Shown here one piece after another: positions 1-6,421 of a stretch of 64,000 bases of DNA (positions within the stretch are counted from its first letter, which is position 1; the number at the start of each line of letters is the position of its first letter). Below the pieces are notes generated by a model that was not told where the DNA came from, made no database searches, and worked only from the letters and a program-made list of their open reading frames with translations. The stretch is taken from positions 496,001 to 560,000 of the forward strand of contig NZ_JAGINP010000001.1 in the NCBI RefSeq assembly GCF_017876155.1, given 5' to 3'. The stretch is from Azospirillum rugosum. Lineage in GTDB: Bacteria; Pseudomonadota; Alphaproteobacteria; Azospirillales; Azospirillaceae. Position numbers and translations under genes: made by a program.

Positions 1-156
1 CGGCTGGCGGTTGTCGTTGGCGCGGGCGCCTTCGATCTGGCGGAAGAGTTCGCCCTTCAGCCAGTTGTCGAAATGCAGCCCGTACCGCTCGCTCAGGCGG
101 CGGGCGGCGTGGCCTTCGCGCTGGGTATCGAGGCGGATGGGCTGGCGGGCGGTCAT
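1..156 (-). CDS. Hypothetical element protein, cut by the window edge
   Basis: The N-terminal 52 codons of a leftward gene are visible, beginning MTARQPIRLDTQ and running off the window. Its ATG overlaps the stop of the 158-residue gene upstream (ATGA), so the two are probably translationally coupled. It is the fourth gene of the leftward operon headed by the Cro-like protein. The visible part is charged, with no recognisable domain. Function unknown. Confidence 0.6.
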   Translation of the reverse strand, partial: MTARQPIRLDTQREGHAARRLSERYGLHFDNWLKGELFRQIEGARANDNRQP

Positions 157-629
157 TGCGAAACCTTCCGCCGCGTCTTGCCGTACAGCCCGGCCTCCCA
201 GGCTTCAGCAGCGTGGCTGTCCGGGGTGTGCACCGCGTCGAACAGGCCGTCGCCGAACGTGGCGCGCAGGTCGTGCCATCCGTCGTGATTGGGCTCCACC
301 TTGCCGTCCATCCAGTTGCGGATGGTCTTGGCCGGGTAGTCGTGCCCGGTCTTCGCGCGGATCAGGGCGGCCAGCTCCTTCGCGAAGCTGGTGGAGCCCT
401 GGAGCGCCATCAGGAGGCGCAGCAAGCGACGCTGACGGGCCAGCCGTTCGGCCTTCTCCGCGGGCTTGGCGGGAAACTCTTGGGCAGAATTCGCCATTTC
501 TGACCGCGCCTGTTCGGCGGCACGATCCAACTCGCCAAGGTCGAATAAGGCGGGCTGTTCTACAGCTTTCGACCGGGGCCGAACCTCCGGCACATGGGCC
601 GGCATCAGCGTCATTTGTGAGGCGGACAT
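153..629 (-). CDS. Hypothetical element protein, possible DNA-binding
   Basis: This gene encodes 158 residues. The ATG at 629 follows a G-rich stretch resembling a Shine-Dalgarno site. The N-terminal third is Ala/Glu-rich and charged. Residues from about 90 onward (FAKELAALIRAKTG, then TIRNWMDGKVEPN) read like a helix-turn-helix that pairs a recognition helix with a KTIRNW segment. Its place in the leftward early operon, 4 bases after a small membrane gene, fits a regulatory or replication-linked role, but I do not recognise the family. The next gene starts in an ATGA overlap. Confidence 0.6.
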   Translation of the reverse strand: MSASQMTLMPAHVPEVRPRSKAVEQPALFDLGELDRAAEQARSEMANSAQEFPAKPAEKAERLARQRRLLRLLMALQGSTSFAKELAALIRAKTGHDYPAKTIRNWMDGKVEPNHDGWHDLRATFGDGLFDAVHTPDSHAAEAWEAGLYGKTRRKVSQ

Positions 630-633
630 GACG

Positions 634-879
634 TCAACCCCCGAGCATGACGGCGAGCGCCGTCAGGATCAGCATCAGCATGGGCAGGGCCAGGACGGCC
701 AGGGCGGCACGCAGCCCGAAGGGGGCAGGGCCGATCCCAAAAGGGTCACCGTCTTCCCCGGACGCGCACTGGCTGTCCGCGGCGCGACCCGGCAGACTGG
801 CGGCAATGGTGGAATGGGAGAGTCCGGCCTCGTTCCGGCCGCCGGCCGAAAGACCCTCCGCCGCGATCCTGTCCCGCAT
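634..879 (-). CDS. Small putative membrane protein
   Basis: This gene encodes 81 residues, with a good ribosome binding site (GGAGG, 4 bases before the ATG). The N-terminal half is polar. The last 25 residues form one strongly hydrophobic segment (ALAVLALPMLMLILTALAV), predicting a single C-terminal membrane helix. It lies between the Cro-like gene (120-base gap) and the 158-residue gene (4-base gap) in the leftward operon. Small tail-anchored proteins are common in phage early operons, but nothing here shows what this one does. Confidence 0.5.
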   Translation of the reverse strand: MRDRIAAEGLSAGGRNEAGLSHSTIAASLPGRAADSQCASGEDGDPFGIGPAPFGLRAALAVLALPMLMLILTALAVMLGG

Positions 880-998
880 GGTGCCTCCGAGGTGTGTGGG
901 GTCCTGGTGTGGGGCCTGCCGACCCTGCGCTCGACCGCCGACGTGATCCGCCTCCAGGTGGAGGAGCCGCCCGCCGTGCGGCCCCGCCCGACGCTGGT

Positions 999-1241
999 CT
1001 ATTCGGCGGCGTGCGCCGACGTGCCCGAGGGGGGCAGCTGAAAGATGTCCGGTCGCAATTCATGCGGCTGAACAGCGCCCTCGAAGGCCGTCACAATGTT
1101 CGGCACTTCTTCAGGCGGGATAGGAACCTCGCGCCCCCACTTCTTCACGGTGTGGCGCGAGCGGCAAATGCGCTCAGCGAGCTTGGTCAGGGTGAGACCG
1201 TTCTGCTTGCAAAGCGCGGTCAGGGGGCGTGCGTTCGTCAT
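999..1241 (-). CDS. Cro-like helix-turn-helix regulator
   Basis: This gene encodes 80 residues from the ATG at 1241. The open frame extends upstream, but the promoter lies there, so the shorter start is chosen. Residues 16-45 (LTLTKLAERICRSRHTVKKW) fit a Cro/YdaS-type helix-turn-helix that pairs an L-x-K-L-A helix with a recognition helix. It is transcribed away from the XRE repressor at 1348, as in a Cro/CI switch. The -10 hexamer is at 1252-1247, so transcription would begin at about the A of the ATG, giving a leaderless or nearly leaderless message. It probably binds the same operators as the repressor and opens the leftward operon. Confidence 0.75.
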   Translation of the reverse strand: MTNARPLTALCKQNGLTLTKLAERICRSRHTVKKWGREVPIPPEEVPNIVTAFEGAVQPHELRPDIFQLPPSGTSAHAAE

Positions 1242-1245
1242 GCCC

Positions 1246-1275
1246 TTTTGTACCACCACATGGTACAAAAAACAA
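1246..1275 (-). promoter_or_regulatory. Leftward operon promoter with operator O1 in its spacer
   Basis: Reading leftward, a -35 TTGTTT (1275-1270), a 17-base spacer and a -10 TACAAA (1252-1247) precede the Cro-like gene. The spacer and -10 carry a perfect inverted repeat: TTTTGTACC (1246-1254), 7 bases, GGTACAAAA (1262-1270). The rightward promoter at 2925-2953 has the same layout. A repressor on this palindrome would cover both promoter hexamers. Confidence 0.7.
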
Positions 1276-1320
1276 CATGCGAGAGGGCGCGAAATGCACC
1301 ATGACGGGGTTCTGACATTT

Positions 1321-1339
1321 TGCCCCACCGGCCGGTACA
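1321..1339. promoter_or_regulatory. Degenerate operator O4 before the repressor gene
   Basis: TGCCCC, 7 bases, GGTACA matches TGTACC-N7-GGTACA except at two positions in the left arm. It ends 8 bases before the ATG of the XRE repressor (1348). A weaker site here would suit autoregulation by the repressor, or repression of it by the Cro-like protein. Confidence 0.45.
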
Positions 1340-1347
1340 TTTCGGCC

Positions 1348-1719
1348 ATGGCTCGTGGGCGGAAACCAGAAGGCCCGAAGGGCCCTTACCCAAACAGGAT
1401 CGCAGGATTGCGCGCCGAAAAGGGATTCACGCAGGCATCCCTTGCGGCAGCTATGTCTGCAAGCGGGAGCCCGATCGAGCGCGGTTACGTTCAGAAGCTG
1501 GAGAGCGGTAAGCACCAGCTCTCGGATGATATGCTGGAAAGGCTCTGCCAGGCCCTGGCCTGCGAACCTTGGGAAATTGTCCCGCAGCGCTACCGGCTAT
1601 CCGATGCGGATGTGGAGGCCCTTACCATTCACCGCCGCCTACTGTTGGCCGACCCCGCCCGCCGAGAGCGGTGGATTGAGACCGGCGAGGACGCGCTGAA
1701 GGCGGTCGAGAAGCCATAA
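1348..1719 (+). CDS. XRE-family repressor (CI-like)
   Basis: This gene encodes 123 residues. After a basic N-terminal stretch (MARGRKPEG), residues 17-75 form an XRE helix-turn-helix: RIAGLRAEKGFTQASLAAAM, then YVQKLESGKHQLSDDMLERL, then CEPWEIV. There is no peptidase-like autocleavage domain, so it is a short CI-like repressor and not a LexA/CI-type one. It diverges from the Cro-like gene, and palindromic operators lie between them. The ATG at 1348 has no clear Shine-Dalgarno. An in-frame ATG further upstream (1293) is possible but would place operator O4 inside the gene. It probably governs lysogeny or integration of the element. Confidence 0.8.
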   Translation: MARGRKPEGPKGPYPNRIAGLRAEKGFTQASLAAAMSASGSPIERGYVQKLESGKHQLSDDMLERLCQALACEPWEIVPQRYRLSDADVEALTIHRRLLLADPARRERWIETGEDALKAVEKP

Positions 1720-1840
1720 GGCAAGCCCGGCCGGCGGCCAGGAAAGCTTCTCGTTGAATAGGGCTCAGCGCGCGCACGATGCGCAGAACCCGCCGGTCCT
1801 CGTCGGTCATCCCCGGCATCTCCTGAAGAGCAAAATCCAT
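1622..1840 (-). CDS. Small hypothetical protein overlapping the repressor 3' end
   Basis: The frame encodes 72 residues beginning MDFALQEMPGMTDEDRR. GAGGGGG lies 9 bases before the ATG. The N-terminal 45 residues look like real helical protein (RRVLRIVRALSPIQREAFLA), while the last part, rich in Pro, Arg and Gly, lies opposite the repressor coding sequence and is less convincing. It would be convergent with the repressor, overlapping it by 98 bases. It could be a small antisense-positioned regulator or a chance frame. Confidence 0.35.
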   Translation of the reverse strand: MDFALQEMPGMTDEDRRVLRIVRALSPIQREAFLAAGRACLMASRPPSARPRRSQSTALGGRGRPTVGGGEW

Positions 1841-1884
1841 CAGCGCGGCCCCCTCTGCCGCAATTGAGAACACAGCATCAAGAA

Positions 1885-1900
1885 TGTGCGCCTACGCACA
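1885..1900. promoter_or_regulatory. TGT-N10-ACA palindrome, NifA-UAS-like
   Basis: TGTGCG (1885-1890), CCTA, CGCACA (1895-1900) is a perfect 6-base inverted repeat that also satisfies the NifA upstream activator consensus TGT-N10-ACA. It lies about 148 bases before the start predicted for the sigma-54 element at 2015. That spacing suits an enhancer-binding protein. The consensus is short and can occur by chance. Confidence 0.35.
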
Positions 1901-2014
1901 GGGCGACGAACCTAATGAATTGCGAGCGAACAATTGCACTCGCTCGGCAATCATTGGATTTCCGGAGAAAAGGCACAAACGCTGTCCGGTTAATCGAAGA
2001 TTTATTTCCCACAC

Positions 2015-2029
2015 TGGCACACCTCTTGC
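2015..2029 (+). promoter_or_regulatory. Sigma-54 type -24/-12 promoter element
   Basis: TGGCAC (2015-2020), 5 bases, TTGC (2026-2029) gives the invariant GG and GC dinucleotides at the exact 10-base spacing of RpoN promoters, and matches the extended consensus at nearly every position. The predicted start is near 2040. No convincing gene follows for several hundred bases, so the product, if any, may be a small RNA or leader. Confidence 0.5.
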
Positions 2030-2443
2030 GTTACCGTCATGCAGCTGTGGCGTGGCGGTCGTTGCGCGGCGAACCCCGGACGCGGGGGCGCGGTAGCAAT
2101 GCGAGGTGGCCTTCTTTGCCTCGGGGTGTGGGTGTAGGAGCCCCCACCCCCGCCACGCCTCTCCTATCCGGTTCGGCCTAGCGGGTCCGCATACCTAAGC
2201 ACGATGGCGCGCCCTTGGGTAGCGGTGAATGATTGCTCGCCTGTAACACGGGTTGCATACAAGAATATGAACCCGTTGAAATTCCTGCATTTCGCAAATT
2301 GCAAACGCCCATGCCAACTTTGGGCGCGGCGTGCGGCGGGTCGTCGCACCAGTCTCAGCACATATTCATGTATGCATTCTGCGAACCGACGCGCGATGGC
2401 TCCGATAATGCGACGGTTCAGCTTGCCAGGCGCAGAAACGCGA

Positions 2444-2463
2444 AGGGCGCCCGAAGGCGCCCT
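2444..2463. terminator. UUCG/CGAA hairpin downstream of the 2487-2906 gene
   Basis: A perfect 8-base stem, AGGGCGCC (2444-2451) with GGCGCCCT (2456-2463), encloses CGAA on the + strand and UUCG on the - strand, an exceptionally stable tetraloop. It lies 23 bases past the stop of the leftward gene and probably ends its transcript. There is no T-tract. Confidence 0.6.
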
Positions 2464-2486
2464 GGCGACGTGGTATCGCGGACCGG

Positions 2487-2906
2487 TCAGCGACTTTGCT
2501 CCTTCCATCGCGCGAATGCGCTTCTCCCGGCACAAATTCCGCCGTAGAAGTCGTTGACGGCACGCTCTACCAGAGACACAAAGCGCAAAGCTGGGCCGGG
2601 GTCGCTGCCCACAATTTCGAGCTGCTTCAGATAATCCCAAGTCGCTTTTCGGATTTCCTGGAAATCCTCTCGGGTCCTGGCGTCCAGCATAACGTCTGCG
2701 GGATTCAATCTCTTTGCGGCATCGTTTACCTCTAGAACGCGGTAGGCGCGGTAATTGAGCCTGAGCAGCGCGGCCTCTGCTCGATCACGCCGCTCCCTGA
2801 GCGATAAGCCAAACATCGTCGGCAAACCCGAAAAAGCGCGCTCACACGGCGTGAACGCCACCACTGCGAGTATTGCAGGAAAATCGTCATCGATCATGTA
2901 CCACAT
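2487..2906 (-). CDS. Hypothetical element protein under operator control
   Basis: The frame encodes 139 residues from the ATG at 2906. An ATG three codons in (2897) and one at residue 30 (2819, MFGLSLRERRDRAEA) are alternatives. The C-terminal 110 residues look alpha-helical and charged (TREDFQEIRKATWDYLKQLE), with no recognisable domain. Operator O2 (2896-2916) covers the first start codon, so either binding there blocks transcription directly or the true start is the internal ATG. The gene is separate from the other leftward genes and diverges from the long rightward operon. Function unknown. Confidence 0.55.
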   Translation of the reverse strand: MWYMIDDDFPAILAVVAFTPCERAFSGLPTMFGLSLRERRDRAEAALLRLNYRAYRVLEVNDAAKRLNPADVMLDARTREDFQEIRKATWDYLKQLEIVGSDPGPALRFVSLVERAVNDFYGGICAGRSAFARWKEQSR

Positions 2907-2916
2907 AACGGTACAT
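2896..2916. promoter_or_regulatory. Operator O2 over the start of the 139-residue gene
   Basis: ATGTACC (2896-2902), 7 bases, GGTACAT (2910-2916) is a perfect 7-base inverted repeat with the same core and spacing as O1 and O3. It overlaps the first ATG of the leftward gene and lies 17 bases from O3, so both could be held by neighbouring repressor dimers. Confidence 0.6.
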
Positions 2917-2924
2917 TTTTGATC

Positions 2925-2953
2925 TTGTCACTTGTACCATGTGATGGTACATA
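2925..2953 (+). promoter_or_regulatory. Rightward operon promoter with operator O3 in its spacer
   Basis: A -35 TTGTCA (2925-2930) is followed by a 17-base spacer and a -10 TACATA (2948-2953). Operator O3, TGTACC (2933-2938), 7 bases, GGTACA (2946-2951), fills the spacer. Spacer and operator match the leftward promoter almost base for base. The predicted leader to the TTG at 3064 is about 100 bases. Confidence 0.65.
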
Positions 2954-3063
2954 TTCGCCCCACACCCACCCGAACGGATGACCCGTAGCCCGGATGGGTG
3001 CCCTCCCTGAACTTGCCGGTGCCGCGGTGGCGCCGGCCTTCAGGGCGAGAGGGAGGCGGACCC

Positions 3064-3444
3064 TTGAATACTCCGAACATCATCAAACTCAACGTGATCC
3101 GCACCGAGCAGACGCGCCGCTTCGCCGTGCACGACATCAGCGCCTATGGCCTGGACCGCGAGGGGCGCTGCGTCGTCTCGACCACCAACGGGAGCGACTT
3201 CGGCGTCACCGAGACCCCCGCGCAGATCGACGCGCTGCTGGGCGTGACGCCCGATCCGCTGCGCGACGCCGCGCCGGAGATGCTGGAGGCGCTGCAAGGG
3301 CTGGTCGGCGTGCTGACCACCGATGGCGGGCTGGAGCCCTGCGCCAACTCCATGGCGCCGGCCGAGCGCTACCTCGGTTTGGCCCTCGCCGCCATCGCCA
3401 AGGCGACCGGCACCGCCTCCCCGCCCCCCTCCGCCGGGGAGTGA
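3064..3444 (+). CDS. Hypothetical element protein, first gene of the rightward operon
   Basis: This gene encodes 126 residues from a TTG at 3064 preceded by GGGAGGCGG. A longer frame from the ATG at 2998 lacks a ribosome binding site and adds a Pro/Arg-rich stretch untypical of protein. Residues 1-65 are probably beta-rich (VIRTEQTRRFAVHDISAYGL), followed by a helical segment. It is the first gene after the operator-controlled promoter. The 73-residue gene starts 3 bases after the stop. I do not recognise the family. Confidence 0.6.
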   Translation: MNTPNIIKLNVIRTEQTRRFAVHDISAYGLDREGRCVVSTTNGSDFGVTETPAQIDALLGVTPDPLRDAAPEMLEALQGLVGVLTTDGGLEPCANSMAPAERYLGLALAAIAKATGTASPPPSAGE

Positions 3445-3447
3445 CCC

Positions 3448-3669
3448 ATGACCCGCCAGGAACGCGACCTTGCCGAGGCCCTGAAGAAGCCCCGCATCTA
3501 CTTCATCCCGGCCTCCCGCGCGACCGACCTGGAGCCGTCGAGCGGCTACTACGTCGGGCCGCTGACCGACGACGACCGGCCGCACGGCCCCTTCGCCGAC
3601 GAGGATCGCGCCGAGGAATGGCGGGAGGAGGCCATGAAGGGCTTGGCCTTGGACCGCCTCTGCGCCTGA
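3448..3669 (+). CDS. Small hypothetical element protein
   Basis: This gene encodes 73 acidic residues (MTRQERDLAEALKKPRIYF...), with no membrane segment and no known motif. It starts 3 bases after the previous stop, so it is part of the rightward operon. About 175 bases follow before the next start, with no gene seen there. Small acidic proteins of this kind are common in phage early regions, where some inhibit host enzymes, but nothing here shows that role. Confidence 0.55.
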   Translation: MTRQERDLAEALKKPRIYFIPASRATDLEPSSGYYVGPLTDDDRPHGPFADEDRAEEWREEAMKGLALDRLCA

Positions 3670-3843
3670 CCGCAACCCCATACCCGCGCTCCGGCGCCTC
3701 CGCCCCTAACGGTTCGGCCGCAGGGGCTTGGGGTGTCAGAGGCAACCCCTCCCCGCCGTTTCGACCATGGCAGGTCGTTCAGCGGGATCATTGGCCGGCG
3801 GGCGGTTCGCAGCGTCAGCCGGCTCCTTTCCAGAGAGGCAGTT

Positions 3844-4434
3844 ATGCCCATCGAAATCACGCCGCACCCGAACAGCGTGCACGCCTCCATCTGGGATGGC
3901 GGACGCATCATCGGGTCGATCGAGACGAAGTTCGCGCACCTGATCCAGGGCGCGGTTCTGGTGCCGTGGCCGGGCCTGCCGGCGTCGATGGTCGAGCGGG
4001 TCGAGCAGCGCGGCGCCCCGCTGACCCTGAGCGAGCTGGAGGCGATGGACGACAGCGCCCACACCTCCGGCCGCGCGAAGGCGGTGGAGCGCGCCGCCCG
4101 GTACGAGCCGCCGGCCGATCCCGAGGTCATGGCCCAGAGGTGGCGTGAGCGCGCCGAGCGGCACCGGAACACCTCCTTCCGCATGGCGCGCATCTGCCGT
4201 TGGCTGGCGGCCAACCCGGAGGTGACGGAGCTGAAGGACACGGAGCTGGGGACGTTCAACGTCGCCGGCGCCCGGAAGGAACTGGCCTACCAGCACGCCA
4301 TGCACATTGCCGCGCGCGGGCAGGAGGCGTTCTGGCTTCGCCAGGCCCAGCAGCAGGCCACCGAGCCCGCCGCCCTGCCCGCCCTCCCGCCCGCGGCCAA
4401 CGACGAGACCCAGGCCGCCGGGAAGGTGGCGTGA
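3844..4434 (+). CDS. Hypothetical element protein (196 residues)
   Basis: The start at 3844 (MPIEITPHPNSVHAS) follows AGAGAGG; the longer frame from 3733 is dominated by Arg and Ser and has no Shine-Dalgarno. Residues 1-60 look beta-rich, residues 90-190 helical and charged (AERHRNTSFRMARICRWLAAN). The C-terminus is Ala/Pro-rich. The stop overlaps the start of the next gene (ATGA-type overlap at 4432-4436). No domain recognised; position suggests an early-region accessory protein. Confidence 0.55.
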   Translation: MPIEITPHPNSVHASIWDGGRIIGSIETKFAHLIQGAVLVPWPGLPASMVERVEQRGAPLTLSELEAMDDSAHTSGRAKAVERAARYEPPADPEVMAQRWRERAERHRNTSFRMARICRWLAANPEVTELKDTELGTFNVAGARKELAYQHAMHIAARGQEAFWLRQAQQQATEPAALPALPPAANDETQAAGKVA

Positions 4435-4691
4435 TGGACCTGCTTTCCGACCTCTACGCCAAGCGCCCGGCAGGCCATCGCGCGTCCGCCCTGGAACTCG
4501 CCGAACTCGCCCGGCAGGCCATCGACGCGGGCGCCAAGGTGACGCGCCTGGAGCCGCAGGAACTGGTCGCCCGGAACAGGGAGGTCGCCGCCCGCCGGTT
4601 CGCCCTGGCGAGCGCGCGGCAGAAGGGCCGGATGACGCTCAACACGCGCGCCGAAATCTCCGCCAGCTCGCGCCGGCCGAAGTCGCGCTGA
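4434..4691 (+). CDS. Small basic hypothetical element protein
   Basis: This gene encodes 85 residues, helical and increasingly basic toward the C-terminus (TRAEISASSRRPKSR). Its ATG overlaps the previous stop, indicating translational coupling. The basic tail might bind nucleic acid, but this is a guess. No recognisable domain. Confidence 0.5.
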   Translation: MDLLSDLYAKRPAGHRASALELAELARQAIDAGAKVTRLEPQELVARNREVAARRFALASARQKGRMTLNTRAEISASSRRPKSR

Positions 4692-4738
4692 CACCCACCA
4701 ACACCAGCAGCCGCCATGGGGCGGCGTGAGGATCGGAA

Positions 4739-5029
4739 ATGAAACTAACCGAGAAAGATGCCCGCTCGAAGTGGTGCCCGCATGCGCGACATACCGCCAT
4801 CGTCACGGATGGAGGCGAGAGAGAGATTGGAGTAGTCGCAGCTAATCGCGGCTACTCTGATGGAGAGGAAATTGAAGATAAAGAAGACGTCTTTTGTAAG
4901 GCTTCCGACTGCATGGCATGGCGGTGGTCTTACAGTCATGGCCTTGACGATGTCGGTATCGACAAGGATTACTACACCAGAGAAAAAATGGGCTACTGCG
5001 GCGCCTTCGGCAAGCCGGTGAACCCCTGA
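4739..5029 (+). CDS. Cys-rich hypothetical phage-type protein
   Basis: This gene encodes 96 residues. Conserved-looking cysteine and tryptophan motifs are KWCPHARH (12-19), CKASDCMAWRW (about 53-63) and YCGAFG near the end. Together these suggest a small metal- or cluster-binding fold. I know this KWCPxxR...CxxxxCMAWRW pattern from small phage proteins of unknown role. The gene is visibly richer in A and T than its neighbours (GAAATTGAAGATAAAGAAG), which suggests recent acquisition. It ends 2 bases before the convergent leftward gene. Confidence 0.65.
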   Translation: MKLTEKDARSKWCPHARHTAIVTDGGEREIGVVAANRGYSDGEEIEDKEDVFCKASDCMAWRWSYSHGLDDVGIDKDYYTREKMGYCGAFGKPVNP

Positions 5030-5031
5030 TG

Positions 5032-5427
5032 CTACGCCCGGCGCCGCCCTCCCCCGACCCTGTAGATCCGCGGCGGACGGCGCCGGCGGTACCAGCTCCG
5101 CAGCGAGCAGTACGGCCCGGCGACGTCCAGGTCGAGCGGCAGCTGCACGGCGGGGGTGTTCTCGTTGGCCGGCGCGGGCAGCTTCAGGCCGCGCATGGTC
5201 GGCGCCAGGGCGGCGGACACACCGCCGGGGAACAGGGCTTGGGCGTACAGGTCGAGCATTTCCCACCCGGCCTGACGCCCGGACGGCGTGTCGGCGTGCA
5301 GGATCTTCGCAAAATAGCCGTCGTTGGCCCCAGCCCGATCGTCGAGCTTCTCCATGGACCAACCGAGTGCCCGTCTCCGGGCATCAAGCGCCCGGACGAT
5401 CTCAAGGTATAGGGCCGTTACCGCCAT
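5032..5427 (-). CDS. Hypothetical element protein, possibly HTH
   Basis: This gene encodes 131 residues from the ATG at 5427, chosen for the GGGGGC before it; ATGs at 5439 and 5478 are alternatives. The N-terminal 60 residues (LEIVRALDARRRALGWSMEKLDDRAGANDGYFAKIL) resemble a degenerate XRE-type helix-turn-helix. The tail is Arg-rich. It is the only leftward gene inside the rightward operon. Its start faces the nuclease gene across about 50 bases, so it could regulate that gene locally. Confidence 0.5.
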   Translation of the reverse strand: MAVTALYLEIVRALDARRRALGWSMEKLDDRAGANDGYFAKILHADTPSGRQAGWEMLDLYAQALFPGGVSAALAPTMRGLKLPAPANENTPAVQLPLDLDVAGPYCSLRSWYRRRRPPRIYRVGGGRRRA

Positions 5428-5477
5428 AGCTGCCCCCATTGGTTGAGCAACCCTAAACTCGTCACAGGTAGGACGCA

Positions 5478-6410
5478 ATGCCTGAATTGTCCAAGCTTGA
5501 GCCGGGGGTCTATGCCGGCCTCCCGGCGGAGGTCTATCACAGCCTCCCGGCGCTGAGCGCCAGCGGCATCAAGACGCTGATCAGCGAATGCCCGGCGGTC
5601 TTCTGGCACGAGCACATGAATCCCGAGGCGGAGGAGACCGACGACACTAAGTTCGACGTCGGCACCGTCGCCCATCTGGTGTGGCTGGAGCCGCACCTGC
5701 GAGACGAGCGCCTGGTCGTCATCGACGCCGATGCCTACCGCAGCAACGCCGCCAAGGAAGCGCGGGCCGCCGCGAAGGCCGCCGGCAAGACGCCGCTGCT
5801 CAAGAAGCACCTGCCGAAGATCGAGGCGATGCGCGCGGTGCTGGAGGCGGAGCTGCCGCCAGGCCTGATGCGCGGCGGCGCGGCGGAGCGCACGCACCTC
5901 TGGCGCGATCCGAAGACCGGGGTGACGATCAAGAACCGCCTCGATTGGGTTCAGGACGACAACCGGCTGATCGTCGACTACAAGACCAGCGAGAGCGCCA
6001 AGCCGTCCGCCTTCGAGCGCCGCATCTGGGACGTAGGTCACCACCTCCAGGCCCGTCTCTACCTGACCGGCCATGAGATGCTGACCGGGCAACGCGCCCG
6101 CTGGCTGTGGGTCGTGCAGGCCACCAAGCCCCCTCATTGCGTGTCGATCTTCGAGCCGACGCCCGGCCTGCTGTCTATGGCGGAGGAGGACGTGCGGGAC
6201 GCCATCGACCTGTTCGCCGAATGCAGCGCGGCCGGCGAGTGGCCGTCCTACACCAACACGGTGCAGCTCGTCGGACCGCCGGCCTGGGCCGCTGCCCAGC
6301 ACGAGGAGCGCAAGTACGCCCGGCAGTTTGCCGCGCAGGAACGCCGCTCCCGCAAGCCCGCCAACAGCAACGACATCGAGCGCGCCATCGCGGCGCAGGC
6401 TCCCCTCTGA
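5478..6410 (+). CDS. PD-(D/E)XK exonuclease, exonuclease VIII-like (DUF3799)
   Basis: This gene encodes 310 residues. Visible motifs are SASGIKTLISECPAVFWH (29-46), FDVGTVAHLVWLEP (59-72), then the nuclease core RLDWV...LIVDYKTSE (about 154-174) and HHLQARLYL (about 190). These match the RecE/exonuclease VIII-like PDDEXK proteins of phages. Such enzymes resect double-stranded DNA ends 5' to 3' for single-strand annealing recombination, usually with a RecT- or RecA-like partner. The next gene, 11 bases on, encodes a RecA-fold ATPase, which fits that pairing. It is shorter than E. coli RecE, as is normal for phage versions that keep only the nuclease domain. Confidence 0.8.
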   Translation: MPELSKLEPGVYAGLPAEVYHSLPALSASGIKTLISECPAVFWHEHMNPEAEETDDTKFDVGTVAHLVWLEPHLRDERLVVIDADAYRSNAAKEARAAAKAAGKTPLLKKHLPKIEAMRAVLEAELPPGLMRGGAAERTHLWRDPKTGVTIKNRLDWVQDDNRLIVDYKTSESAKPSAFERRIWDVGHHLQARLYLTGHEMLTGQRARWLWVVQATKPPHCVSIFEPTPGLLSMAEEDVRDAIDLFAECSAAGEWPSYTNTVQLVGPPAWAAAQHEERKYARQFAAQERRSRKPANSNDIERAIAAQAPL

Positions 6411-6421
6411 GGATCCGGATC

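Larger units (their letters stand above)
1841..2443. other. Gene-poor stretch with possible regulatory sites
   Basis: No convincing gene is seen here. Its first 200 bases are clearly richer in A and T than the neighbours. It holds a TGTGCG-CCTA-CGCACA palindrome (1885-1900), an imperfect inverted repeat (1920-1929 with 1940-1950), a sigma-54 type -24/-12 element (2015-2029) and a stem (2248-2254 with 2270-2276). A 32-codon frame at 2039-2137 begins at the predicted transcript start but has no ribosome binding site. The stretch may encode a small RNA or hold an origin. Confidence 0.5.

Noticed and set aside
746..1063. 105-codon frame on the - strand between the Cro-like gene and the small membrane gene
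   Set aside because: Arg/Pro/Gly-rich composition, overlaps both neighbours in another frame, and has no start signal.
2039..2137. 32-codon frame starting at the predicted sigma-54 transcript start
   Set aside because: No ribosome binding site, Gly/Arg-rich, and no sign of conservation that I can judge; kept only as a note in the gene-poor stretch.
2164..2640. 158-codon frame on the - strand with segments such as RNFNGFIFLYATRVTGEQS
   Set aside because: It runs through the 2444-2463 hairpin, overlaps the better gene at 2487-2906, lacks a ribosome binding site and has no recognisable domain.
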